Origin: Escherichia fergusonii ATCC 35469
GTDB lineage: Bacteria > Pseudomonadota > Gammaproteobacteria > Enterobacterales > Enterobacteriaceae
Direction of reading: 5' to 3'
DNA: 64,000 nucleotides
NCBI RefSeq assembly: GCF_000026225.1
Contig: NC_011740.1
Span: 310,001-374,000, forward strand
Under the pieces are notes generated by a model, which was not told where the DNA came from, made no database searches, and saw nothing but the letters and a program-made list of their open reading frames with translations. Positions 54,221-63,088 of this stretch are shown here, in pieces (positions within the stretch are counted from its first letter, which is position 1; every line of letters starts with the position of its first letter). A program made the translations under genes and the position numbers.

Positions 54221-54832
54221 GTGAATCGTTTTGTAATTGCTGACTCCACGCTCTGTATCGGCTGTCACACCTGTGAAGCTGCCTGTTCAGAGACGCATCG
54301 CCAGCATGGGCTGCAATCTATGCCGCGCCTGCGAGTGATGTTGAATGAAAAAGAATCTGCGCCACAACTTTGCCACCACTGTGAAGATGCACCCTGCGCA
54401 ACGGTCTGCCCGGTTAACGCCATCACCCGCGTTGATGGGGCTGTGCAGCTAAATGAAAGTCTGTGCGTAAGCTGCAAACTGTGCGGCATCGCCTGCCCGT
54501 TTGGCGCAATCGAATTTTCCGGCAGCCGTCCGCTGGATATTCCGGCAAACGCCAATACCCCGAAAGCACCACCGGCACCGCCTGCTCCGGCGCGTGTCAG
54601 CACGCTGCTTGACTGGGTGCCGGGTATTCGCGCGATCGCCGTCAAATGTGACCTCTGTAGCTTTGATGAACAAGGTCCGGCCTGCGTGCGGATGTGCCCA
54701 ACCAAAGCCCTGCATCTGGTGGATAACACCGATATCGCCCGCGTCAGCAAACGTAAGCGTGAGCTGACCTTTAACACGGACTTTGGCGATCTCACCTTGT
54801 TTCAGCAGGCTCAAAGTGGAGAGGCTAAATGA
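54221..54832 (+). CDS. hycB: formate hydrogenlyase iron-sulfur subunit HycB
   Basis: Electron-transfer subunit that links formate dehydrogenase H to hydrogenase 3. 203 aa with four 4Fe-4S cysteine groups (CIGCHTCEAAC, CHHCEDAPCATVCP, CVSCKLCGIACP, CDLC...CVRMCP). Starts with GTG after GAGGA; the nearby ATG at 54213 is in another frame. Overlaps hycC by 4 nt. Confidence 0.96.
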   Translation: MNRFVIADSTLCIGCHTCEAACSETHRQHGLQSMPRLRVMLNEKESAPQLCHHCEDAPCATVCPVNAITRVDGAVQLNESLCVSCKLCGIACPFGAIEFSGSRPLDIPANANTPKAPPAPPAPARVSTLLDWVPGIRAIAVKCDLCSFDEQGPACVRMCPTKALHLVDNTDIARVSKRKRELTFNTDFGDLTLFQQAQSGEAK

Positions 54833-56655
54833 GCGCAATTTCCCTGATCAATAGCGGCGTGGCGTGGTTTGCTGCCGCCGCTGTTCTGGCATTTCTCTTT
54901 TCTTTTCAAAAGGCGCTAAGCGGCTGGATTGCCGGAATTGGCGGCGCGGTGGGTAGCCTGTATACGGCAGCCGCGGGCTTCACTGTGCTGACTGGCGCGG
55001 TTGGCGTGAGCGGCGCGCTTTCGCTGGTAAGCTACGATGTGCAAATCTCTCCGCTTAATGCGATTTGGCTGATTACCCTCGGCCTGTGCGGTCTGTTTGT
55101 CAGCCTCTACAACATTGACTGGCATCGCCATGCGCAGGTGAAGTGTAACGGCTTGCAGATCAATATGTTGATGGCTGCTGCCGTCTGTGCCGTCATTGCC
55201 AGCAATCTGGGCATGTTCGTAGTAATGGCAGAAATCATGGCCCTGTGTGCGGTGTTCCTCACCAGCAACAGCAAAGAGGGCAAACTGTGGTTTGCGCTGG
55301 GGCGTCTTGGCACTCTGCTGCTGGCGATTGCCTGCTGGCTGCTGTGGCAACGTTACGGCACGCTGGATCTGCGCCTGCTGGATATGCGCGTGCAGCAACT
55401 GCCGCTCGGTTCCGATATCTGGCTGCTCGGCGTTATTGGCTTTGGCCTGCTGGCCGGGATTATCCCGCTGCACGGCTGGGTGCCACAGGCTCATGCTAAC
55501 GCCTCTGCGCCAGCTGCCGCGCTGTTTTCCACGGTGGTGATGAAAATTGGCCTGCTGGGTATTTTAACCCTGTCGCTGCTGGGCGGTAATGCGCCGCTGT
55601 GGTGGGGAATTGCACTTCTGGTACTCGGCATGATCACCGCGTTCGTCGGCGGTTTGTATGCGCTGATGGAGCACAACATTCAGCGTCTGCTGGCTTACCA
55701 CACTCTGGAAAATATCGGCATCATCCTGCTGGGGCTGGGCGCTGGCGTAACGGGTATCGCGCTTGAACAACCGGCGCTGATTGCCCTTGGCCTGGTCGGT
55801 GGTCTGTACCATCTGCTTAACCATAGCCTGTTCAAGAGCGTACTGTTCCTCGGGGCTGGGAGCGTCTGGTTCCGTACCGGTCATCGCGATATCGAAAAAC
55901 TCGGCGGTATTGGCAAAAAAATGCCGGTTATCTCCATCGCCATGTTGGTCGGTCTGATGGCAATGGCTGCGCTGCCACCGCTGAACGGTTTTGCCGGGGA
56001 ATGGGTTATCTATCAATCCTTCTTCAAACTGAGCAATAGTGGCGCGTTTGTTGCCCGTCTTCTCGGGCCGCTGCTCGCCGTGGGGCTGGCAATTACCGGT
56101 GCACTGGCAGTGATGTGTATGGCGAAAGTTTATGGCGTTACTTTCCTTGGCGCGCCGCGTACCAAAGAAGCCGAAAACGCCACCTGTGCGCCGCTCCTGA
56201 TGAGCGTAAGCGTAGTGGCACTGGCGATTTGCTGCGTGATTGGCGGTGTTGCTGCGCCGTGGCTGCTGCCGATGTTGTCTGCTGCCGTAACTCTGCCGCT
56301 GGAGCCTGCTAATACAACCGTTTCTCAACCAATGATCACGTTGCTGCTGATTGCCTGCCCGCTGCTGCCATTCATCATTATGGCGATTTGCAAAGGCGAC
56401 CGTCTGCCGTCGCGTTCCCGCGGCGCTGCTTGGGTATGTGGCTACGACCATGAAAAATCAATGGTGATTACTGCTCACGGTTTTGCCATGCCGGTGAAAC
56501 AGGCGTTTGCGCCGGTGCTGAAACTGCGCAAATGGCTGAATCCGGTGTCGCTGGTACCGGGCTGGCAGTACGAGGGGAGTGCGTTGCTGTTCCGCCGGAT
56601 GGCGCTGGTTGAACTGGCGGTACTGGTGGTGATTATTGTTTCACGAGGAGCCTGA
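54829..56655 (+). CDS. hycC: formate hydrogenlyase membrane subunit HycC
   Basis: Antiporter-like (NuoL/MrpD family) membrane subunit of formate hydrogenlyase, 608 aa with at least 14 hydrophobic segments. The conserved HGWVPQAHANASAPAAALFS and LLAYHTLENIG motifs of the proton-channel family are present. Confidence 0.96.
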   Translation: MSAISLINSGVAWFAAAAVLAFLFSFQKALSGWIAGIGGAVGSLYTAAAGFTVLTGAVGVSGALSLVSYDVQISPLNAIWLITLGLCGLFVSLYNIDWHRHAQVKCNGLQINMLMAAAVCAVIASNLGMFVVMAEIMALCAVFLTSNSKEGKLWFALGRLGTLLLAIACWLLWQRYGTLDLRLLDMRVQQLPLGSDIWLLGVIGFGLLAGIIPLHGWVPQAHANASAPAAALFSTVVMKIGLLGILTLSLLGGNAPLWWGIALLVLGMITAFVGGLYALMEHNIQRLLAYHTLENIGIILLGLGAGVTGIALEQPALIALGLVGGLYHLLNHSLFKSVLFLGAGSVWFRTGHRDIEKLGGIGKKMPVISIAMLVGLMAMAALPPLNGFAGEWVIYQSFFKLSNSGAFVARLLGPLLAVGLAITGALAVMCMAKVYGVTFLGAPRTKEAENATCAPLLMSVSVVALAICCVIGGVAAPWLLPMLSAAVTLPLEPANTTVSQPMITLLLIACPLLPFIIMAICKGDRLPSRSRGAAWVCGYDHEKSMVITAHGFAMPVKQAFAPVLKLRKWLNPVSLVPGWQYEGSALLFRRMALVELAVLVVIIVSRGA

Positions 56656-56657
56656 GA

Positions 56658-57581
56658 ATGAGTGTTTTATATCCGTTAATTCAGGCGCTGGTGTTATTTG
56701 CCGTTGCGCCGCTGCTCTCCGGTATTACCCGCGTGGCGCGCGCCCGCTTGCATAACCGTCGCGGGCCGGGCGTGTTGCAGGAGTATCGCGACATTATCAA
56801 ACTGCTGGCTCGTCAGAGCGTTGGTCCCGATGCCTCCGGCTGGGTGTTCCGCCTGACACCGTACGTAATGGTTGGCGTCATGTTGACTATCGCTACCGCG
56901 CTGCCGGTAGTGACTGTCGGTTCTCCGCTGCCGCAACTGGGGGATTTGATCACTTTACTGTATCTCTTCGCCATTGCGCGTTTCTTCTTTGCCATTTCTG
57001 GTCTGGATACCGGTAGTCCGTTTACTGCTATTGGCGCGAGCCGTGAAGCGATGCTGGGCGTGCTGGTTGAACCGATGCTGCTGCTTGGTCTGTGGGTCGC
57101 CGCGCAGGTGGCCGGTTCCACCAACATCAGCAACATCACCGACACCGTTTATCACTGGCCGCTGAGCCAGAGCATTCCGCTGATGCTGGCGCTCTGTGCC
57201 TGCGCATTCGCCACCTTTATCGAAATGGGCAAACTGCCGTTCGACCTGGCGGAAGCCGAGCAGGAGCTGCAGGAAGGTCCGCTCTCTGAGTACAGCGGCA
57301 GCGGCTTTGGCGTCATGAAATGGGGTATTAGCCTGAAACAGCTGGTGGTGTTACAGATGTTCGTCGGGGTGTTTATTCCGTGGGGACAAATGGAAACCTT
57401 CACCGCCGGTGGGCTGCTGCTGGCGCTGGTGATTGCCATCGTCAAACTGGTGGTCGGCGTACTGGTTATCGCGCTATTCGAAAACAGCATGGCCCGTCTG
57501 CGTCTTGATATTACTCCACGCATTACCTGGGCTGGTTTTGGCTTTGCATTTTTAGCGTTCGTCTCCTTGCTGGCGGCGTGA
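56658..57581 (+). CDS. hycD: formate hydrogenlyase membrane subunit HycD
   Basis: NuoH (ND1)-like membrane anchor, 307 aa, about eight hydrophobic segments, with the conserved loop segments RRGPGVLQEYRDIIKLL and LPFDLAEAEQELQEG that face the hydrogenase arm. Two nt after hycC; overlaps the upstream extension of the hycE frame. Confidence 0.96.
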   Translation: MSVLYPLIQALVLFAVAPLLSGITRVARARLHNRRGPGVLQEYRDIIKLLARQSVGPDASGWVFRLTPYVMVGVMLTIATALPVVTVGSPLPQLGDLITLLYLFAIARFFFAISGLDTGSPFTAIGASREAMLGVLVEPMLLLGLWVAAQVAGSTNISNITDTVYHWPLSQSIPLMLALCACAFATFIEMGKLPFDLAEAEQELQEGPLSEYSGSGFGVMKWGISLKQLVVLQMFVGVFIPWGQMETFTAGGLLLALVIAIVKLVVGVLVIALFENSMARLRLDITPRITWAGFGFAFLAFVSLLAA

Positions 57582-57598
57582 TTAAAGAGAGTTTGAGC

Positions 57599-59308
57599 AT
57601 GTCTGAAGAAAAATTAGGTCAACATTATCTCGCCGCGCTGAATGAGGCATTTCCGGGCGTCGTGCTGGACCACGCCTGGCAGACCAAAGATCAGCTGACT
57701 GTCACCGTGAAGGTGAACTATCTGCCGGAAGTGGTGGAGTTCCTCTACTACAAGCAGGGGGGCTGGCTGTCGGTGCTGTTTGGTAACGACGAACGCAAAC
57801 TGAATGGTCATTACGCCGTTTACTACGTGCTGTCGATGGAGAAGGGCACCAAGTGTTGGGTAACTGTTCGCGTCGAAGTTGACGCCAACAAACCGGAGTA
57901 TCCGTCCGTGACGCCGCGCGTTCCGGCGGCGGTGTGGGGCGAGCGTGAAGTGCGCGATATGTACGGTTTGATTCCGGTAGGGCTTCCGGATGAACGCCGT
58001 CTGGTGCTGCCGGATGACTGGCCGGATGAACTTTATCCGCTGCGTAAAGACAGCATGGATTATCGTCAACGTCCGGCACCGACCACCGATGCTGAAACCT
58101 ACGAGTTCATCAACGAACTGGGCGATAAGAAAAACAATGTCGTGCCGATTGGTCCGCTGCACGTCACTTCTGACGAACCGGGCCACTTCCGTCTGTTCGT
58201 CGATGGCGAAAACATTATCGACGCCGACTACCGCCTGTTCTATGTCCATCGCGGCATGGAAAAACTGGCGGAAACCCGCATGGGTTACAACGAAGTGACC
58301 TTCCTCTCCGACCGTGTGTGCGGGATCTGCGGCTTCGCCCACAGCACCGCTTACACCACGTCGGTGGAAAACGCGATGGGTATTCAGGTGCCAGAACGTG
58401 CGCAGATGATTCGCGCCATTTTGCTGGAAGTGGAACGCCTGCACTCGCATCTGCTCAACCTTGGCCTTGCTTGCCACTTCACTGGCTTTGACTCCGGTTT
58501 TATGCAGTTCTTCCGGGTGCGTGAAACCTCCATGAAAATGGCGGAGATCCTTACCGGTGCGCGTAAAACTTACGGTCTGAACCTGATCGGCGGGATTCGT
58601 CGCGATCTGCTGAAAGATGACATGATCCAGACCCGTCAACTGGCGCAGCAGATGCGTCGTGAAGTGCAGGAGCTGGTGGATGTGCTGCTGAGCACACCGA
58701 ACATGGAACAGCGCACTGTCGGCATTGGTCGTCTGGACCCGGAAATTGCTCGCGATTTCAGTAACGTTGGCCCGATGGTCCGTGCCAGCGGTCACGCCCG
58801 CGATACCCGTGCCGATCACCCGTTTGTTGGTTATGGCCTGCTGCCAATGGAAGTCCACAGCGAGCAGGGCTGCGACGTGATTTCCCGTCTGAAAGTGCGT
58901 ATCAACGAAGTCTATACCGCGCTGAACATGATTGACTACGGTCTGGATAACCTGCCGGGCGGCCCACTGATGGTGGAAGGCTTTACCTACATTCCACACC
59001 GTTTTGCGCTGGGCTTTGCCGAAGCGCCGCGTGGCGATGATATCCACTGGAGCATGACCGGCGACAATCAGAAGCTGTACCGCTGGCGCTGCCGTGCCGC
59101 GACCTACGCGAACTGGCCGACCCTGCGCTACATGCTGCGCGGCAACACCGTTTCTGATGCGCCGCTGATTATCGGTAGCCTGGACCCTTGCTACTCCTGT
59201 ACTGACCGCATGACCGTGGTCGATGTACGTAAGAAGAAGAGCAAAGTGGTGCCGTACAAAGAACTTGAGCGCTACAGCATTGAGCGTAAAAACTCGCCGC
59301 TGAAATAA
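57599..59308 (+). CDS. hycE: hydrogenase 3 large subunit HycE
   Basis: Catalytic NiFe subunit, fused to an N-terminal NuoC-like domain. 569 aa from the ATG at 57599 (MSEEKLG). Nickel ligands are in L1 RVCGICGFAHS and L2 DPCYSCTDRM. The 32-residue tail after Arg537 (MTVVDVRKKK...) is removed by HycI after nickel insertion. The longer frame start in hycD is not used. Confidence 0.97.
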   Translation: MSEEKLGQHYLAALNEAFPGVVLDHAWQTKDQLTVTVKVNYLPEVVEFLYYKQGGWLSVLFGNDERKLNGHYAVYYVLSMEKGTKCWVTVRVEVDANKPEYPSVTPRVPAAVWGEREVRDMYGLIPVGLPDERRLVLPDDWPDELYPLRKDSMDYRQRPAPTTDAETYEFINELGDKKNNVVPIGPLHVTSDEPGHFRLFVDGENIIDADYRLFYVHRGMEKLAETRMGYNEVTFLSDRVCGICGFAHSTAYTTSVENAMGIQVPERAQMIRAILLEVERLHSHLLNLGLACHFTGFDSGFMQFFRVRETSMKMAEILTGARKTYGLNLIGGIRRDLLKDDMIQTRQLAQQMRREVQELVDVLLSTPNMEQRTVGIGRLDPEIARDFSNVGPMVRASGHARDTRADHPFVGYGLLPMEVHSEQGCDVISRLKVRINEVYTALNMIDYGLDNLPGGPLMVEGFTYIPHRFALGFAEAPRGDDIHWSMTGDNQKLYRWRCRAATYANWPTLRYMLRGNTVSDAPLIIGSLDPCYSCTDRMTVVDVRKKKSKVVPYKELERYSIERKNSPLK

Positions 59309-59317
59309 GGAATCGCC

Positions 59318-59860
59318 ATGTTTACCTTTATCAAAAAAGTCATCAAAACCGGCACGGCGACCTCGTCTTACCCGCTGGAGCCGATTGCGGTTGATAAAAA
59401 CTTCCGTGGTAAGCCAGAGCAGAACCCGCAGCAGTGCATCGGCTGCGCAGCCTGCGTCAATGCCTGCCCGTCAAACGCCTTAACCGTTGAAACTGATCTC
59501 GCCACCGGTGAGCTGGCGTGGGAGTTCAATCTTGGACGCTGCATCTTCTGTGGACGCTGCGAAGAAGTCTGCCCGACGGCGGCGATCAAACTGTCGCAAG
59601 AGTACGAACTGGCGGTGTGGAAGAAAGAAGATTTCCTGCAACAGTCCCGCTTCGCGCTGTGCAACTGCCGCGTCTGTAATCGTCCTTTCGCCGTCCAGAA
59701 AGAGATCGACTACGCCATTGCGCTGCTTAAGCACAATGGTGACAGCCGCGCGGAAAACCACCGTGAAAGCTTTGAGACTTGCCCGGAATGTAAGCGCCAG
59801 AAATGCCTGGTGCCGTCCGACCGTATTGAACTGACTCGCCATATGAAAGAGGCCATCTGA
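59318..59860 (+). CDS. hycF: formate hydrogenlyase iron-sulfur subunit HycF
   Basis: NuoI-like ferredoxin subunit, 180 aa, with two 4Fe-4S motifs (CIGCAACVNACP, CIFCGRCEEVCP) and extra cysteines in the C-terminal half (CNCRVC, CPECKRQKC). Shares one base with hycG. Confidence 0.96.
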   Translation: MFTFIKKVIKTGTATSSYPLEPIAVDKNFRGKPEQNPQQCIGCAACVNACPSNALTVETDLATGELAWEFNLGRCIFCGRCEEVCPTAAIKLSQEYELAVWKKEDFLQQSRFALCNCRVCNRPFAVQKEIDYAIALLKHNGDSRAENHRESFETCPECKRQKCLVPSDRIELTRHMKEAI

Positions 59861-60627
59861 TGAGCAATTTATTAGGCCCCCGTGACGCCAACGGCATTCC
59901 GGTCCCGATGACGGTGGATGAATCCATCGCCAGTATGAAGGTGTCGTTACTGAAAAAAATCAAACGTTCTGCCTACGTTTACCGCGTGGACTGCGGCGGC
60001 TGCAACGGCTGCGAAATTGAAATTTTCGCTACCTTATCGCCGCTGTTCGATGCAGAGCGCTTCGGCATTAAAGTTGTGCCGTCTCCGCGTCATGCGGATA
60101 TTTTACTATTTACCGGCGCGGTCACCCGTGCAATGCGATCCCCTGCGCTGCGTGCGTGGCAGTCCGCGCCGGACCCGAAAATCTGTATCTCCTACGGTGC
60201 CTGCGGTAACAGCGGCGGGATCTTCCACGATCTCTACTGCGTGTGGGGGGGGACGGATAAAATCGTCCCGGTGGATGTCTACATTCCGGGGTGCCCGCCA
60301 ACGCCAGCCGCCACGCTGTATGGCTTTGCAATGGCGCTCGGCCTGCTGGAGCAGAAAATTCACGCCCGTGGGCCGGGTGAACTGGATGAACAACCGGCAG
60401 AGATCCTGCATGGCGATATGGTGCAGCCGCTGCGTGTAAAAGTAGATCGCGAAGCACGCCGCCTGGCGGGTTATCGTTACGGTCGCCAGATTGCCGATGA
60501 TTTCCTGACGCAGTTAGGGCAGGGTGAAGAGCAGGTTGCACGCTGGCTGGAAGCAGAAAACGATCCGCGTCTGAACGAGATTGTCAGCCATCTGAATCAT
60601 GTTGTTGAAGAGGCGCGTATCCGATGA
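59860..60627 (+). CDS. hycG: hydrogenase 3 small subunit HycG
   Basis: NuoB-like small subunit carrying the proximal 4Fe-4S cluster. 255 aa with CGGCNGCEIE, SYGACGNSGG and PVDVYIPGCPPTP. Overlaps hycH by 4 nt. Confidence 0.96.
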   Translation: MSNLLGPRDANGIPVPMTVDESIASMKVSLLKKIKRSAYVYRVDCGGCNGCEIEIFATLSPLFDAERFGIKVVPSPRHADILLFTGAVTRAMRSPALRAWQSAPDPKICISYGACGNSGGIFHDLYCVWGGTDKIVPVDVYIPGCPPTPAATLYGFAMALGLLEQKIHARGPGELDEQPAEILHGDMVQPLRVKVDREARRLAGYRYGRQIADDFLTQLGQGEEQVARWLEAENDPRLNEIVSHLNHVVEEARIR

Positions 60628-61034
60628 GTGAAAAGGTGGTGTTCAGTCAACTGAGCCGTAAATTTATTGATGAGAACGATGCCACGCCCGCCGAGGCGCA
60701 GCAGGTGGTCTATTATAGCCTGGCGATTGGTCACCACCTTGGGGTTATCGATTGCCTGGAAGCCGCGCTCACCTGCCCGTGGGATGAATATCTGGCATGG
60801 ATTGCCACTCTGGAGGCGGGCAGTGAAGCCCGCCGTAAAATGGAAGGCGTGCCGAAATATGGTGAGATCGTTATCGACATTAACCATGTGCCGATGCTGG
60901 CCAACGCATTCGATAAAGCCCGGTCAGCGCAAACTTCGCAGCAGCAGGAATGGAGTACAATGCTGTTAAGTATGCTGCATGATATTCATCAGGAAAACGC
61001 CATCTATTTGATGGTGAGGAGATTGCGTGACTGA
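60624..61034 (+). CDS. hycH: hydrogenase 3 maturation protein HycH
   Basis: 136 aa assembly factor needed for active hydrogenase 3, not part of the final complex; mechanism unclear. No cofactor motif visible. Overlaps hycI by 8 nt. Confidence 0.95.
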   Translation: MSEKVVFSQLSRKFIDENDATPAEAQQVVYYSLAIGHHLGVIDCLEAALTCPWDEYLAWIATLEAGSEARRKMEGVPKYGEIVIDINHVPMLANAFDKARSAQTSQQQEWSTMLLSMLHDIHQENAIYLMVRRLRD

Positions 61035-61497
61035 CGTTTTACTCTGTGTTGGCAATAGCATGATGGGCGATGATGGCGCGGGCCCGTTGCTGGCGGAAAA
61101 GTGCGCCGCCGCGCCGAAAGGCAACTGGGTGGTGATTGACGGCGGTAGCGCACCGGAAAACGACATCGTCGCCATCCGTGAACTGCGCCCTACGCGACTG
61201 CTGATTGTCGACGCCACTGATATGGGGCTAAACCCCGGCGAGATCCGCATCATCGATCCGGATGACATCGCCGAGATGTTTATGATGACTACCCATAACA
61301 TGCCGCTGAACTACCTTATCGACCAGTTGAAAGAAGATATTGGTGAAGTGATTTTCCTCGGTATCCAGCCGGATATCGTCGGTTTTTACTACCCGATGAC
61401 CCAGCCGATTAAAGATGCGGTAGAAACCGTTTATCAACGTCTGGAAGGCTGGGAAGGGAACGGCGGTTTCGCGCAGTTAGCGGTGGAAGAAGAGTAG
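61027..61497 (+). CDS. hycI: hydrogenase 3 maturation endopeptidase HycI
   Basis: Aspartic-type protease that removes the 32-residue tail of pre-HycE once nickel is bound. 156 aa; nickel-sensing acidic residues in VGNSMMGDDGAGP (Asp16 region) and VDATDMGL, and His in MMTTHNMPL. The start here is GTG at 61027. Last gene of the hyc operon. Confidence 0.95.
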   Translation: MTDVLLCVGNSMMGDDGAGPLLAEKCAAAPKGNWVVIDGGSAPENDIVAIRELRPTRLLIVDATDMGLNPGEIRIIDPDDIAEMFMMTTHNMPLNYLIDQLKEDIGEVIFLGIQPDIVGFYYPMTQPIKDAVETVYQRLEGWEGNGGFAQLAVEEE

Positions 61498-61568
61498 TTT
61501 TTCAATAAGGAATCAGGACAGGGATGTTCTTGATGGGGTGAACCAGCTCTGATGCCAAATGCTAAATT

Positions 61569-61593
61569 GCCCGATGCACTGCGCTTATCGGGC
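61569..61593. repeat. inverted repeat after hycI
   Basis: GCCCGAT (61569-61575) pairs with ATCGGGC (61587-61593), followed by TTTCC. It resembles a REP-type stem and may help end or protect the hyc transcript. Confidence 0.5.
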
Positions 61594-61617
61594 TTTCCTG
61601 GTTCGTGCGACACGTAG

Positions 61618-61647
61618 GCCGGATAAGGCGTTCACGCCGCATCCGGC
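61618..61647. repeat. REP element between hycI and ascB
   Basis: GCCGGATAAGGCG, short loop, then CGCCGCATCCGGC forms the classic enterobacterial REP palindrome. It sits between the convergent ends of hyc and ascFB, the usual place for REP sequences. Confidence 0.85.
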
Positions 61648-61655
61648 ACGGTTAC

Positions 61656-63080
61656 TTACTCTAAATCTTCCCCATTACTGGCAATTACTTTTTTATACCA
61701 CCAGAACGATTTCTTACGCGTGCGCGCCAGCGTGCCGTTGCCTGCGTCGTCACGGTCTACGTAGACAAAACCGTAGCGTTTGCTCATTTCACCCGTAGAG
61801 GCGGAAACTAAATCAATACAGCCCCATGTGGTGTAGCCCATCAGCGGAATACCGTCTGCAATCGCTTCGCCCATTGCGCGGATATGTTCGCGTAAATAGC
61901 TGATGCGATAGTCGTCGTTAATTTCGCCATTGGCAGCAAATTCATCTTTTGCGCCCAGGCCGTTTTCCACCAGAAACAGCGGCTTCTGATAACGGTCATA
62001 CATCATGTTCATGGTGATACGCAGACCGAGTGGATCAATCCCCCAGCCCCAGTCGCTAACCTGCAGATAGGGGTTACGCAGCGATTTCACCACGTTCGCC
62101 GCACTGCTGTTGTTGGCATTCATCTCCGCCGAGGCGCAGCGCGAGGCGTAATAGCTGAAAGAGACAAAATCGACGGTATTTTTCAGGATTTCATCATCGC
62201 CCGGTGCTTTGTCGATGGTTACCCCTTTTTCGCGGAATACGCGGGCAGAGTAAGCCGGATACGTGCCCCGCGCCTGCACATCGATAAAAAACAGGTTTTC
62301 CCGGTCTTTCTCCAGCGCCGCCCAGACATCTTCCGGCTTGCAGCTGTAAGGGTAGAAGTTGCCGCCCGCCAGCATACAGCCCACCTGATTTTGCGGGTTA
62401 ACCTCATGGGCGATTTTGGTAGCTAACGCACTGGCAACCAGCTGGTGGTGCGCAGCCTGATATTTCACCTGCTCCTGATTTTCCCCTTCTTCAAAAACCA
62501 GACCTGCGCCGGAGAACGGGCTATGCAACATAATGTTGATTTCATTGAAGGTGAGCCAGTATTTCACCAGGCCATCAAATGCTTCAAAGCAGGTCCGGGC
62601 GTAGCGGCTGAAAAACTCCACCAGCTTTCGGTTACGCCAGGAGCCATATTCAGTGACCAGATGCATCGGCACGTCGAAGTGACACAACGTGACCAGCGGT
62701 TCGATACCGTACTTTTTACACTCTTCAAATACCGCGCGGTAAAAAGCAATGCCCTGCTGATTGGGCGTCAGTTCATCGCCCTGCGGAAAGAGGCGGCTCC
62801 AGGCAATCGAGGTGCGAAAAACCTTGAATCCCATCTCTGCCATCAGGGCGATATCTTCTTTATAACGATGATAAAAATCCGTCGCCTCATGGCTGGGATA
62901 AAACTCGTCATCGCGCAACTGAAAACGTTTTTCCAGCCCCAGTTTCACCGCCATTCGATGTTCGCCGTGCGGGATCATATCGACCGTGGTCAGCCCTTTG
63001 CCGCCTTCACGGTACGCGCCTTCAGATTGGTTGGCGGCAAGCGCGCCGCCCCATAAAAAACCTTGCGGAAATACTGACAT
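61656..63080 (-). CDS. ascB: 6-phospho-beta-glucosidase AscB
   Basis: GH1 enzyme that hydrolyses phosphorylated aryl-beta-glucosides (arbutin, salicin, cellobiose types) imported by AscF. 474 aa from the ATG at 63080; the frame adds four codons upstream. Acid/base glutamate in LTFNEINIML and nucleophile in FLVENGLGAKD are intact. Confidence 0.96.
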   Translation of the reverse strand: MSVFPQGFLWGGALAANQSEGAYREGGKGLTTVDMIPHGEHRMAVKLGLEKRFQLRDDEFYPSHEATDFYHRYKEDIALMAEMGFKVFRTSIAWSRLFPQGDELTPNQQGIAFYRAVFEECKKYGIEPLVTLCHFDVPMHLVTEYGSWRNRKLVEFFSRYARTCFEAFDGLVKYWLTFNEINIMLHSPFSGAGLVFEEGENQEQVKYQAAHHQLVASALATKIAHEVNPQNQVGCMLAGGNFYPYSCKPEDVWAALEKDRENLFFIDVQARGTYPAYSARVFREKGVTIDKAPGDDEILKNTVDFVSFSYYASRCASAEMNANNSSAANVVKSLRNPYLQVSDWGWGIDPLGLRITMNMMYDRYQKPLFLVENGLGAKDEFAANGEINDDYRISYLREHIRAMGEAIADGIPLMGYTTWGCIDLVSASTGEMSKRYGFVYVDRDDAGNGTLARTRKKSFWWYKKVIASNGEDLE

Positions 63081-63088
63081 TTTCATCC

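Noticed and set aside
57614..59047. 477-codon open frame antisense to hycE
   Set aside because: A shadow of the strong codon bias of hycE, whose catalytic motifs are intact on the plus strand; no ribosome site or recognisable domain.
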